A DNA stretch of 64,000 nt from Mercurialis annua (lineage: Eukaryota > Streptophyta > Magnoliopsida > Malpighiales > Euphorbiaceae), in assembly GCF_937616625.2 (NCBI RefSeq), contig NC_065570.1, forward strand, positions 16,688,001 through 16,752,000, read 5' to 3'. Under the pieces are notes generated by a model. The model saw nothing but the letters and a program-made list of their open reading frames with translations, searched no databases and was not told the DNA's origin. Below, one piece after another: positions 46,449 to 60,705 of this stretch. A program made the position numbers and the translations under genes. Every line of letters starts with the position of its first letter. Position 1 is the first letter of the stretch.

Positions 46449-49400
46449 CGTCGATCCCTTTTAACGATTTAAGCCAAACGTTTGCAAACGTTAAGAAACA
46501 AACCAAACCTTTAAAACGTTACGAAACAAATCCAAACGTTTCACATTTTTAGCGATTTAAGCCAAACGGTTACAAACGCTACGGAACAAAACCAAACGTT
46601 TCACATTTTTAGAGATTTAAGCTAAACGTTCACAAACGTTAGACAACAAATCCAAGCTTTTCACATTTTTAGCAATTTAAGCCAAACGTTTACAAAAGTT
46701 ACAAAATAAATCCAAGGGTTTCACCCTTTTAGCAATTTAAGCCAAACGTTTACAAACGTTATGAAACAAATCCAATCGCTTTCCCATTTTAGCAATTTTA
46801 GCCAAACGTTTACAAACGTTACGAAACAAATCCAAGCGTTTCACCTTTTTAGCGATTTAAGCGAATTGTTTACAAACATTACGAAACAAATCCAAACGTA
46901 TCACCTTTTTAGCGATTTAAGCCAAACCTTTACAAACGTTACAAAACAAATCCAAACGTTGAACTTTTTTATTGATTTAAGCCAAACGATTACAAACGTT
47001 ACGAAACAAATCCAAACATTTCACTTTTTTACCAGTTTAAGCCAAACGTTAACGGACGTTACAAAACAAATTCAAACGTTTCGCCTTTTTAGCAATTTAA
47101 GCCAAAAGTTTACAAACGTTTCCAAACAAATCCAAACGTTTCTCCATTTTAGCGATTTAAGCCAAACGTTTAAAACATTACGAAAAGAATCAAAACTTTT
47201 TCCCTTTTTAGAAATTTAAGCCAAACCTTTACAAACGTTATGAAAGAAATCCAAACGTTTCACCTTTTTAGTAATTTAAGCCAAATGTTTACAAACATTA
47301 CGAAACAAATCCAAGAAGTTCACCTAATTAGCATTTTAAGCCAAACCTTTACAAACGTTGCGAAACAAATCCAAGTGTTTCACCTTTTTAGTAATTTAAG
47401 CCAAACGTGTACAAACGTTATGAAACAAATCGAAACGTTTCACCTTTTTAGCGATTGAAGCCAAACGTTATGAAACAAAGCCAAACGTTTACAAACGTTA
47501 CGAAACAAATCCACCTTTTTAGCAATTTAAGCCAAACATTTACAAACGTTACGAAACAAATCCAAACGTTTCCCCTTTTTAGTGATTTAAGCCAAACGTT
47601 TATAAATTTTTATCGATTGAAGTCAAACGTTTACAAATGTTACAAAACAAATCCAAACATTTCACCTTTTTAGCGATTTAAACCAAACGTTAACAAACGT
47701 AACGAAACAAATCCAAACCTTTCCCCATTTTAGCGATTTAAGCTAAACGTTTACAAACTTTACGAAACAAATCCAAACGTTTCACCTTTTTAGGGATTTA
47801 AGCCAGAAATTTATAAACATTACGAAACAAATCCAAAAGTTTCCCCATTTTAGCGATTTATGCCAAACATTTACAAACGTTACGAAACAAATCCAAACGT
47901 TTCACCCTTTTAACGATTTAAGCTAAACGTTTGCAAACGTTAAGAAACAAACCAAACGCTTAAAACGTTACGAAACAAATCCAAATGTTTCACATTTATA
48001 GCGATTTAAGTCAAACGGTTACAAACGTTACGGAACAAAACTAAACGTTTCACATTTTTAGAGATTTAAGCCAAACGTTCACAAACGTCACGTAACAAAT
48101 CCAAGCTTTTCACCTTTTTCGCGATTTAAGCCAAACGTTTACAAAAGTTATAAAACAAATCCAAGGGTTTCACCCTTTTAGCAATATAAGCCAAACGTTT
48201 ACAAACGTTATGAAACAAATCCAATAGATTCCCCATTTTAGCGATTTTAGCCAAACGTTTACAAACGTTACGAAACAAATCCAAGCGTTTCACCATTTTA
48301 GCGATTTAAGCCAAATGTTTACAAACGTTTCGAAACAAATCCAAACGTATCACCTTTTTAGCGATTTAAGCCAAACGTTTACAAACGTTACAAAACAAAT
48401 CCACACGTTGAACTTTTTTATTGATTAAAGCCAAACAATTATAAACGCTACGAAACAAATCCAAACATTTCACCTTTTTACCGATTTAAGCCAAACGTTT
48501 ACAAACGTTTCGCCTTTTTAGTAATTTAAGCCAAAAGTTTACAGACGTTACCAAACAAATTCAAACGTTACGAAACAAAATCAAACGTTTAAAATGTTAC
48601 GAAACAAATCCAAACATTTCAAATATTTAGCGATTTAAGCCAAACCTTTACAAATGTTACGAAACGAAACCAAGTTTTTCACCTTTTAAGCAATTTAAGC
48701 CAAATGTATACAAATGTTCCGAAATAAATCCAAGTGTTTCACCTTATTTGTAATTAAAGCCAAACGTTTACAAACGTTATGAAACAAATCCAAATGTTTC
48801 CCCATTTTAGCGATTTAAGCCAAACGTTTTATACATTACGAATAAAATCCAAGCATTTCACCTTTTTAGCAATTTATGCCAAACGTTTACAAACGTTACG
48901 AAACAAATCCAAACGTTTCACCTTTTTAGCGATTGAAGCCAAACGTTTACAAACATTACGAAAAAAATCCAAATGTTTCACCTTTTTAGCGTTTTAAGCC
49001 AAACGTTTACAAATATTATGAAACAAATCCAAATGTTTCACCTTTTTAGCGATTTAAGCCAAAAGTTTACAAAAGTTACAAAACAAATCCAAGAGTTTAA
49101 CCTTTTAAGAAATTTAAGCCAAACATTTACAAACGTTACAAAACAAATCCAAGTGTTTCACGTTTTTGGCAATATAAGCCAAACGTCTACAAACGTTACG
49201 AAACAAATCCAAACGTTTCCCCTTTTTAGCGATTGAAGCCAAACGTTTACAAACGTTATGAAAAAAATCCAAACGTTTCACCATTTTAGCGTTTTAAGCC
49301 AAATGTTTACAAATATTATAAAACAAATCAAAATGTTTCACCTATTTAGCGATTTAAGCCAAACGTTTACAAACGTTACAAAACAAATCCAAGCATTTCA

Positions 49401-52319
49401 CCATTTTAGAAATTTAAGCCAAACGTTTACAAACGTTACGAAACAAATCCAAGCGTTTCACCTTTTTAGCAATATAAGGCAAACGTTCACAAACGTTACG
49501 AAACAAATTTAAGCGTTTCACCTTTTTAGCGATTTAAGCCAAACATTTAGAAACATTACGAAATAAATCCAGACTTTTCACCTTTTTATTAATATAAAAC
49601 AAACGTTTACAAACGTTACGAAACAAAACCATACTTTTAAAATCTTACGAAACAAATCCAAACGTTTCATATTTTTAGCAATTTATGCCAAACCTTTACA
49701 AACGTTTCGAAACAAAACCAAGCGTTTCACCTTTTTAGCAATTTAAGCCAAACATTTACAAACGTTGTAAAACAAATCCGAACGTTTCACCTTTTTAGCA
49801 ATTTAAGCCAAACGTTTACAGAAGCTCCGAATTAAATCGAAGCGTTTTACATTTTTTGGAATTTAAGCCAAACGTTTACAAACGCTAAAAAACAAATCAA
49901 AGCCTTTCCACCTTTTTAGCGATTTAAGCTAAACGTTTACAAACCTTACGAAACAAATCCAAACATTTCCCGTTTTTAGCTATTTAAGCTGGACGTTTGC
50001 AAACGTTACGAAAAAACCAAACATTTCACCTTTTTAGCAATTTAATCCAAACGTTTACAAACGTTACTAAACAAATCCAAACGTTTTCCCTTTTTAGCGA
50101 TTTAAGCCAAACGTTTAAAACATTAGGAAACAAATCGAAACGTTTCACCTTTTTTGCAATTTACGCCAAACGTTTATAAACTTCTCGAAACGAACCCAAG
50201 CGTTTAACCTTTTAAGCAATTTAAGCCAAACGTTTACAAACGTTACAAATCTAAACGTTTCCCCATTTTAGCGATTTAAGCTAAACGTTTACAAACGTTA
50301 CAAAAAAAATCCAAACGTTTCTCCTTTTTAGCGATTTAGGCCAAACGTTTAAAAAGGTTATGAAACAAATCCAAATGTTTCACCTTTTTAGCAATTTAAG
50401 CCAAACGTTTAAAATTGTTACGAAACAAACCCAAGCGTTTCACCGTTTTAGAAATTTAAGCCAAACGTTTACAAACGTTACGAAACCAATCCAAGCGTTT
50501 CCCCTTTTTAGCAATTTAAGCCAAACGCTTACAAACGTTACGAAAAAATCTAAACGTTTCTCCTTTTTAGCAATTTAAGCCGAACGTTTACAAAAGTTAA
50601 GAAACAAAACTAAACGTTTCACCTTTTTAGCCATTTTATCCAAACGTTTACAAACGTTACAAAAACAATTCAAACATTTCCTTATTTTAGCGACATAAGC
50701 CAATCGTTTAAAACGTAACAAAACAAATCCAAACATTTCACCTTATTAGCGATTTAAGCCAAACATTTACAAACGTTAGGAAACAAATCCAAACATTTCA
50801 CCTTTTTAGCGATTGAAGCCAAAAAGTTACAAACGTTACGAAACAAATCCAAACGTTTCACATTTTTAGCAATTAAAGCCATACGTTTACAAACGTTACG
50901 AAACAAAACTAAGCGTTTAACCTTATTAGCAATTTAAGCCAAACGTTTACAAACGTTACAAAACAAATCCACACGTTTCCAACTTTTTAGAAATTTAAGA
51001 CAAACGTTTACAAACTTACGAAACATATCCAAACGTTTCACCTTTTAGCGATTTAAGCCACAGGTTAATAAATGCTACGAAACAAATCCAAACGTTTCAC
51101 CTTTTTAGCAATTTAAGCCAAACGTTTATATACATTACGAAACAAATTCAAGTGTTTCTCCTTGTTAGCAATTTAAACCAAATGTATACAAACGTTACAA
51201 AAAAATCAAAGCATTTCACCTTTTTAGCAATATAAGCCAAACGTTTACAAAGGTTACGAAACAAATCCAAATGTTTGACCTTTTTTAGCGATTTAAGCCA
51301 AACGTTAACAAACGACAGGAAACAAATCCAAACGTTTCCCCTTTTTAGCGAATTAAGCCAAAGGTTTACAAACGCTACAAAACAAATCCAAGCCTTTCAC
51401 CTTTTTAGCAATTTAAGCTAAACGTTTACAAACGTTTCGAAACAAATCCAAGCATTTCCCCTTTTTAGCAATATAAGCCAAACGTTTACAAACATTACGA
51501 AAAAAATCCAAGCGTTTCACCCTTTTAGCAATTTAAGCCAAACGTTATAAACTTTACGAAACAAATCCAAATATTTCACCTTTTTAGCGATTTAAGCCAA
51601 ATGTTTACAAACGTATGAAACAAATCCAAACGTTTCACCTTTTTAGCGATTTAAGCCAAACGTTTACAAAGGTAACGAAACGAATCCAAATTTCTCAACT
51701 TTTTTGCAATTTAAGCCAAACGTTTACAAATGTTACGAAACAAAGCCAAACATTTCACCTTTTTAGCAATTTAAGCCAATTGTATACAAACGTTACGAAA
51801 CATATCCAAAAGTTAACCCATTTTAGAGATTTAGGCCAAACATTTAGAAACGTTAAGAAACAAATCCAAACATTTCACCTTTTTAGCGATTTATGCTAAA
51901 CGTTTACAAACGTTTCGAAACAAATCGAGCATTTCACCTTTTTGGCAATTGAAGCCAAACATTTACAAACGTTACGAAACAAATCCAAACGTTTCCCCTT
52001 TTTTGTGATTTAAGCCAAACGTTTATAAATTTTTAGTGATTGAAGTCAAACGTTTACAAACGTTACAAAACAAATCCAAACATTTCACCTTTTTAGCGAT
52101 TTAAACCAAACGTTTACAAACGTTACGAAACAAATCCAAACGTTTCCCCATTTTAGCGATTAAGCTAAGCGTTTACAAACGTTACGAAACAAATCCAAAC
52201 GTTTCGCCTTTTTAGCGATTTAAGCCAAACATTTATAAACATTACGAAACAAATCCAAAAGTTTCCCCATTTTAGCGATTTAAGCCAAACATTTACAAAC
52301 GTTACGAAACAAATCCAAA
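46449..52319 (-). repeat. 5,871-bp higher-order repeat, unit 2
   Basis: Copy of unit 1 at a constant offset. Translations of the 152-codon stretch at 46761 and its partner at 40890 differ at one residue, so nucleotide identity is very high. Unit 2 has diagnostic variants caaacgctt near 47953 and aagtcaaacgg near 48008 instead of the unit 1 forms. Confidence 0.93.
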
Positions 52320-53749
52320 CGTCGATCCCTTTTAACGATTTAAGCCAAACGTTTGCAAACGTTAAGAAACAAACCAAACCTTTAAAACGTTACGAAACAA
52401 ATCCAAACGTTTCACATTTTTAGCGATTTAAGCCAAACGGTTACAAACGCTACGGAACAAAACCAAACGTTTCACATTTTTAGAGATTTAAGCTAAACGT
52501 TCACAAACGTTAGACAACAAATCCAAGCTTTTCACATTTTTAGCAATTTAAGCCAAACGTTTACAAAAGTTACAAAATAAATCCAAGGGTTTCACCCTTT
52601 TAGCAATTTAAGCCAAACGTTTACAAACGTTATGAAACAAATCCAATCGCTTTCCCATTTTAGCAATTTTAGCCAAACGTTTACAAACGTTACGAAACAA
52701 ATCCAAGCGTTTCACCTTTTTAGCGATTTAAGCGAATTGTTTACAAACATTACGAAACAACTCCAAACGTATCACCTTTTTAGCGATTTAAGCCAAACCT
52801 TTACAAACGTTACAAAACAAATCCAAACGTTGAACTTTTTTATTGATTTAAGCCAAACGATTACAAACGTTACGAAACAAATCCAAACATTTCACTTTTT
52901 TACCAGTTTAAGCCAAACGTTTACAGACGTTACAAAACAAATTCAAACGTTTCGCCTTTTTAGCAATTTAAGCCAAAAGTTTACAAACGTTTCCAAACAA
53001 ATCCAAACGTTTCTCCATTTTAGCGATTTAAGCCAAACGTTTAAAACATTACGAAAAGAATCAAAACTTTTTCCCTTTTTAGAAATTTAAGCCAAACCTT
53101 TACAAACGTTATGAAAGAAATCCAAACGTTTCACCTTTTTAGTAATTTAAGCCAAATGTTTACAAACATTACGAAACAAATCCAAGAAGTTCACCTAATT
53201 AGCATTTTAAGCCAAACCTTTACAAACGTTGCGAAACAAATCCAAGTGTTTCACCTTTTTAGTAATTTAAGCCAAACGTGTACAAACGTTATGAAACAAA
53301 TCGAAACGTTTAACCTTTTTAGCGATTGAAGCCAAACGTTATGAAACAAAGCCAAACGTTTACAAACGTTACGAAACAAATCCACCTTTTTAGCAATTTA
53401 AGCCAAACATTTACAAACGTTACGAAACAAATCCAAACGTTTCCCCTTTTTAGTGATTTAAGCCAAACGTTTATAAATTTTTATCGATTGAAGTCAAACG
53501 TTTACAAATGTTACAAAACAAATCCAAACATTTAACCTTTTTAGCGATTTAAACCAAGCGTTAACAAACGTAACGAAACAAATCCAAACCTTTCCCCATT
53601 TTAGCGATTTAAGCTAAACGTTTACAAACTTTACGAAACAAATCCAAACGTTTCACCTTTTTAGGGATTTAAGCCAGAAATTTATAAACATTATGAAACA
53701 AATCCAAAAGTTTCCCCATTTTAGCGATTTATGCCAAACATTTACAAAC

Positions 53750-55575
53750 GTTACGAAACAAATCCAAACGTTTCACCCTTTTAACGATTTAAGCTAAACG
53801 TTTGCAAACGTTAAGAAACAAACCAAACTCTTAAAACGTTACGAAACAAATCCAAATGTTTCACATTTTTAGCGATTTAAGCCAAACGGTTACAAACGTT
53901 ACGGAACAAAACTAAATGTTTCACATTTTTAGAGATTTAAGCCAAACGTTCACAAACGTCACGTAACAAATCCAAGCTTTTCACCTTTTTCGCGATTTAA
54001 GCCAAACGTTTAAAAAAGTTATAAAACAAATCCAAGGGTTTCACCCTTTTAGAAATATAAGCCAAACGTTTACAAACGTTATGAAACAAATCCAATAGTT
54101 TCCCCATTTTAGCGATTTTAGCCAAACGTTTACAAACGTTACGAAACAAATCCAAGCGTTTCACCTTTTTAGCGATTTAAGCCAAATGTTTACAAACGTT
54201 TCGAAACAAATCCAAACGTATCACCTTTTTAGCGATTTAAGCCAAACGTTTACAAACGTTACAAAACAAATCCACACGTTGAACTTTTTTATTGATTAAA
54301 GCCAAACAATTATAAACGTTACGAAACAAATCCAAACATTTCACCTTTTTACCGATTTAAGCCAAACGTTTACAAACGTTTCGCCTTTTTAGTAATTTAA
54401 GCCAAAAGTTTACAGACGTTACCAAACAAATTCAAACGTTACGAAACAAAATCAAATGTTTAAAATGTTACGAAACAAATCCAAACATTTCAAATATTTA
54501 GCGATTTAAGCCAAACCTTTACAAATGTTACGAAACGAAACCAAGTTTTTCACCTTTTAAGCAATTTAAGCCAAACGTATACAAATGTTCCGAAATAAAT
54601 CCAAGTGTTTCACCTTATTTGTAATTAAAGCCAAACGTTTACAAACGTTATGAAACAAATCCAAATGTTTCCCCCATTTTAGCGATTTAAGCCAAACGTT
54701 TTATACATTACGAATAAAATCCAAGCATTTCACCTTTTTAGCAATTTATGCCAAACGTTTACAAACGTTACGAAACAAATCCAAACGTTTCACCTTTTTA
54801 GCGATTGAAGCCAAACGTTTACAAACATTACGAAAAAAATCCAAATGTTTCACCTTTTTAGCGTTTTAAGCCAAACGTTTACAAATATTATGAAACAAAT
54901 CCAAATGTTTCACCTTTTTAGCGATTTAAGCCAAAAGTTTACAAAAGTTACAAAACAAATCCAAGAGTTTCACCTTTTAAGAAATTTAAGCCAAACATTT
55001 ACAAACGTTACAAAACAAATCCAAGTGTTTCACCTTTTTGGCAATATAAGCCAAACGTCTACAAACGTTACGAAACAAATCCAAACGTTTCCCCTTTTTA
55101 GCGATTGAAGCCAAACGTTTACAAACGTTATGAAAAAAATCCAAACGTTTCACCATTTTAGCGTTTTAAGCCAAACGTTTACAAATATTATAAAACAAAT
55201 CAAAATGTTTCACCTATTTAGCGATTTAAGCCAAACGTTTACAAACGTTACAAAACAAATCCAAGCATTTCACCATTTTAGAAATTTAAGCCAAACGTTT
55301 ACAAACGTTACGAAACAAATCCAAGCGTTTCACCTTTTTAGCAATATAAGGCAAACGTTCACAAACGTTACGAAACAAATTTAAGCGTTTCACCTTTTTA
55401 GCGATTTAAGCCAAACATTTAGAAACATTACGAAACAAATCCAGACTTTTCACCTTTTTATTAATATAAAACAAACGTTTACAAACGTTACGAAATAAAA
55501 CCATACTTTTAAAATCTTACGAAACAAATCCAAACGTTTCATATTTTTAGCAATTTATGCCAAACCTTTACAAAC
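53750..55575 (-). repeat. 1,826-bp internal duplication, copy 1
   Basis: First copy of the duplicated segment in unit 3; ccaaacgtttcaccc is at 53764 here and at 55590 in the next copy. It carries unit 1-type variants: caaactctt near 53826, ggaacaaaactaaatg near 53904, gtttaaaaaagttataaaac near 54008. Confidence 0.9.
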
Positions 55576-57401
55576 GTTACGAAACAAATCCAAACGTTTC
55601 ACCCTTTTAACGATTTAAGCTAAACGTTTGCAAACGTTAAGAAACAAACCAAACGCTTAAAACGTTACGAAACAAATCCAAATGTTTCACATTTTTAGCG
55701 ATTTAAGTCAAACGGTTACAAACGTTACGGAACAAAACTAAACGTTTCACATTTTTAAAGATTTAAGCCAAACGTTCACAAACGTCACGTAACAAATCCA
55801 AGCTTTTCACCTTTTTCGCGATTTAAGCCAAACGTTTACAAAAGTTATAAAACAAATCCAAGGGTTTCACCCTTATAGCAATATAAGCCAAACGTTTACA
55901 AACGTTATGAAACAAATCCAATAGTTTCCCCATTTTAGCGATTTTAGCCAAACGTTTACAAACGTTACGAAACAAATCCAAGCGTTTCACCTTTTTAGCG
56001 ATTTAAGCCAAATGTTTACAAACGTTTCGAAACAAATCCAAACGTATCACCTTTTTAGCGATTTAAGCCAAACGTTTACAAACGTTACAAAACAAATCCA
56101 CACGTTGAACTTTTTTATTGATTAAAGCCAAACAATTATAAACGTTACGAAACAAATCCAAACATTTCACCTTTTTACCGATTTAAGCCAAACGTTTACA
56201 AACGTTTCGCCTTTTTAGTAATTTAAGCCAAAAGTTTACAGACGTTACCAAACAAATTCAAACGTTACGAAACAAAATCAAACGTTTAAAATGTTACGAA
56301 ACAAATCCAAACATTTCAAATATTTAGCGATTTAAGCCAAACCTTTACAAATGTTACGAAACGAAACCAAGTTTTTCACCTTTTAAGCAATTTAAGCCAA
56401 ACGTATACAAATGTCCCGAAATAAATCCAAGTGTTTCACCTTATTTGTAATTAAAGCCAAACGTTTACAAACGTTATGAAACAAATCCAAATGTTTCCCC
56501 ATTTTAGCGATTTAAGCCAAACGTTTTATACATTACGAATAAAATCCAAGCATTTCACCTTTTTAGCAATTTATGCCAAACGTTTACAAACGTTACGAAA
56601 CAAATCCAAACGTTTCACCTTTTTAGCGATTGAAGCCAAACGTTTACAAACATTACGAAAAAAATCCAAATGTTTCACCTTTTTAGCGTTTTAAGCCAAA
56701 CGTTTACAAATATTATGAAACAAATCCAAATGTTTCACCTTTTTAGCGATTTAAGCCAAAAGTTTACAAAAGTTACAAAACAAATCCAAGAGTTTCACCT
56801 TTTAAGAAATTTAAGCCAAACATTTACAAACGTTACAAAACAAATCCAAGTGTTTCACCTTTTTGGCAATATAAGCCAAACGTCTACAAACGTTACGAAA
56901 CAAATCCAAACGTTTCCCCTTTTTAGCGATTGAAGCCAAACGTTTACAAACGCTATGAAAAAAATCCAAACGTTTCACCATTTTAGCGTTTTAAGCCAAA
57001 CGTTTACAAATATTATAAAACAAATCAAAATGTTTCACCTATTTAGCGATTTAAGCCAAACGTTTACAAACGTTACAAAACAAATCCAAGCATTTCACCA
57101 TTTTAGAAATTTAAGCCAAACGTTTACAAACGTTACGAAACAAATCCAAGCGTTTCACCTTTTTAGCAATATAAGGCAAACGTTCACAAACGTTACGAAA
57201 CAAATTTAAGCGTTTCACCTTTTTAGCGATTTAAGCCAAACATTTAGAAACATTACGAAACAAATCCAGACTTTTCACCTTTTTATTAATATAAAACAAA
57301 CGTTTACAAACGTTACGAAACAAAACCATACTTTTAAAATCTTACGAAACAAATCCAAACGTTTCATATTTTTAGCAATTTATGCCAAACCTTTACAAAC
57401 G
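55576..57401 (-). repeat. 1,826-bp internal duplication, copy 2
   Basis: Second copy. It carries unit 2-type variants: caaacgctt near 55650, aagtcaaacgg near 55706, ggaacaaaactaaacg, gtttacaaaagttataaaac near 55835. The seam lies in 55562-55590, where atgccaaacctttacaaacg from one part of the unit runs straight into gttacgaaacaaatccaaac from an earlier part. Confidence 0.9.
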
Positions 57402-60016
57402 TTTCGAAACAAAACCAAGCGTTTCACCTTTTTAGCAATTTAAGCCAAACATTTACAAACGTTGTAAGACAAATCCGAACGTTTCACCTTTTTAGCAATT
57501 TAAGCCAAACGTTTACAAAAGCTCCGAATTAAATCGAAGCGTTTTACATTTTTTGGAATTTAAGCCAAACGTTTACAAACGCTAAAAAACAAATCAAAGC
57601 CTTTCCACCTTTTTAGCGATTTAAGCTAAACGTTTACAAACCTTACGAAACAAATCCAAACATTTCCCGTTTTTAGCTATTTAAGCTGGACGTTTGCAAA
57701 CGTTACGAAAAAACCAAACATTTCACCTTTTTAGCAATTTAATCCAAACGTTTACAAACGTTACTAAACAAATCCAAACGTTTTCCCTTTTTAGCGATTT
57801 AAGCCAAACGTTTAAAACATTAGGAAACAAATCCAAACGTTTCACCTTTTTTGCAATTTATGCCAAACGTTTACAAACTTCTCGAAACGAACCCAAGCGT
57901 TTAACCTTTTAAGCAATTTAAGCCAAACGTTTACAAACGTTACAAATCTAAACGTTTCCCCATTTTAGCGATTTAAGCTAAACGTTTACAAACGCTACGA
58001 AAAAAATCCAAACGTTTCTCCTTTTTAGCGATTTAAGCCAAACGTTTAAAAAGGTTATGAAACAAATCCAAATGTTTCACCTTTTTAGCAATTTAAGCCA
58101 AACGTTTAAAATTGTTATGAAACAAACCCAAGCGTTTCACCGTTTTAGAAATTTAAGCCAAACGTTTACAAACGTTACGAAACCAATCCAAGCGTTTCCC
58201 CTTTTTAGCAATTTAAGCCAAACGCTTACAAACGTTACGAAAAAATCTAAACGTTTCTCCTTTTTAGCAATTTAAGCCGAACGTTTACAAAAGTTAAGAA
58301 ACAAAACTAAACGTTTCACCTTTTTAGCCATTTTATCCAAACGTTTACAAACGTTACAAAAACAATTCAAACATTTCCTTATTTTAGCGACATAAGCCAA
58401 TCGTTTAAAACGTTACAAAACAAATCCAAAAATTTCACCTTATTAGCGATTTAAGCCAAACATTTACAAACGTTAGGAAACAAATCCAAACGTTTCACCT
58501 TTTTAGCGATTGAAGCCAAAAAGTTACAAACGTTACGAAACAAATCCAAACGTTTCACATTTTTAGCAATTAAAGCCATACGTCTACAAACGTTACGAAA
58601 CAAAACTAAGCGTTTAACCTTATTAGCAATTTAAGCCAAACGTTTACAAACGTTACAAAACAAATCCACACGTTTCCAACTTTTTAGAAATTTAAGACAA
58701 ACGTTTACAAACTTACGAAACATATCCAAACGTTTCACCTTTTAGCGATTTAAGCCAAAGGTTAATAAATGCTACGAAACAAATCCAAACGTTTCACCTT
58801 TTTAGCAATTTAAGCCAAACGTTTATAAACATTACGAAACAAATTCAAGTGTTTCTCCTTGTTAGCAATTTAAACCAAATGTATACAAACGTTACAAAAA
58901 AATCAAAGCATTTCACCTTTTTAGCAATATAAGCCAAACGTTTACAAAGGTTAGGAAACAAATCCAAATGTTTGACCTTTTTTAGCGATTTAAGCTAAAC
59001 GTTAACAAACGATAGGAAACAAATCCAAACGTTTCACCTTTTTAGCGAATTAAGCCAAAGGTTTACAAACGCTACAAAACAAATCCAAGCCTTTCACTTT
59101 TTTAGCAATTTAAGCTAAACGTTTACAAACGTTTCGAAACAAATCCAAGCATTTCCCCTTTTTAGCAATATAAGCCAAACGTTTACAAACATTACGAAAA
59201 AAATCCAAGCGTTTCACCCTTTTAGCAATTTAAGCCAAACGTTATAAACTTTACGAAACAAATCCAAATATTTCACCTTTTTAGCGATTTAAGCCAAATG
59301 TTTACAAACGTATGAAACAAATCCAAACGTTTCACCTTTTTAGCGATTTAAGCCAAACGTTTACAAAGGTAACGAAACGAATCCAAATTTCTCAACTTTT
59401 TTGCAATTTAAGCCAAACGTTTACAAATGTTACGAAACAAAGCCAAACATTTCACCTTTTTAGCAATTTAAGCCAATTGTATACAAACGTTACGAAACAT
59501 ATCCAAAAGTTAACCCATTTTAGAGATTTAGGCCAAACATTTAGAAACGTTAAGAAACAAATCCAAACATTTCACCTTTTTAGCGATTTATGCTAAACGT
59601 TTACAAACGTTTCGAAACAAATCGAGCATTTCACCTTTTTAGCAATTGAAGCCAAACATTTACAAACGTTACGAAACAAATCCAAACGTTTCCCCTTTTT
59701 TGTGATTTAAGCCAAACGTTTATAAATTTTTAGTGATTGAAGTCAAACGTTTACAAACGTTACAAAACAAATCCAAACATTTCACCTTTTTAGCGATTTA
59801 AACCAAACGTTTACAAACGTTACGAAACAAATCTAAACGTTTCCCCATTTTAGCGATTAAGCTAAGCGTTTACAAACGTTACGAAACAAACCCAAACGTT
59901 TCGCCTTTTTAGCGATTTAAGCCAAACATTTATAAACATTACGAAACAAATCCAAAAGTTTCCCCATTTTAGCGATTTAAGCCAAACATTTACAAACGTT
60001 ACGAAACAAATCCAAA

Positions 60017-60705
60017 CGTCGGTCCCTTTTAACGATTTAAGCCAAACGTTTGCAAACGTTAAGAAACAAACCAAACCTTTAAAACGTTACGAAACAAATC
60101 CAAACGTTTCACATTTTTAGCGATTTAAGCCAAACGGTTACAAACGCTACGGAACAAAACCAAACGTTTCTCATTTTTAGAGATTTAAGCTAAACGTTCA
60201 CAAACGTTAGACAACAAATCCAAGCTTTTCACATTTTTAGCAATTTAAGCCAAACGTTTACAAAAGTTACAAAATAAATCCAAGGGTTTCACCCTTTTAG
60301 CAATTTAAGCCAAACGTTTACAAACGTTATGAAACAAATCCAATCGCTTTCCCATTTTAGCAATTTTAGCCAAACGTTTACAAACGTTACGAAACAAATC
60401 CAAGCGTTTCACCTTTTTAGCGATTTAAGCGAATTGTTTACAAACATTACGAAACAAATCCAAACGTATCACCTTTTTAGCGATTTAAGCCAAACCTTTA
60501 CAAACGTTACAAAACAAATCCAAACGTTGAACTTTTTTATTGATTTAAGCTAAACGATTACAAACGTTACGAAACAAATCCAAACATTTCACTTTTTTAC
60601 CAGTTTAAGCCAAACGTTTACAGACGTTACAAAACAAATTCAAACGTTTCGCCTTTTAGCAATTTAAGCCAAAAGTTTACAAACGTTTCCAAACAAATCC
60701 AAACG
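60017..60705 (-). repeat. 5.9-kb HOR unit 4, truncated
   Basis: The opening ~690 bp of a fourth unit, beginning with cgtcggtccctt and matching 52320-53010 closely, including caatcgctttcccatttt and ccagtttaag. One t is lost in cgccttttagc near 60652. It stops matching after tttccaaacaaatccaaacg near 60700, where the expected ttctccattttagcg is replaced by ttcacctttttagatattt. Confidence 0.9.

Larger units (their letters stand above)
52320..60016 (-). repeat. 5.9-kb HOR unit 3, enlarged to 7,697 bp
   Basis: Starts with the same marker as units 1 and 2, and the next marker (cgtcggtccc, one base changed) is at 60017. The spacing is 7,697 bp, equal to 5,871 plus 1,826. The extra length is a tandem duplication inside the unit (53750-57401). 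Outside it, the unit matches units 1 and 2 with only scattered changes. Confidence 0.92.
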
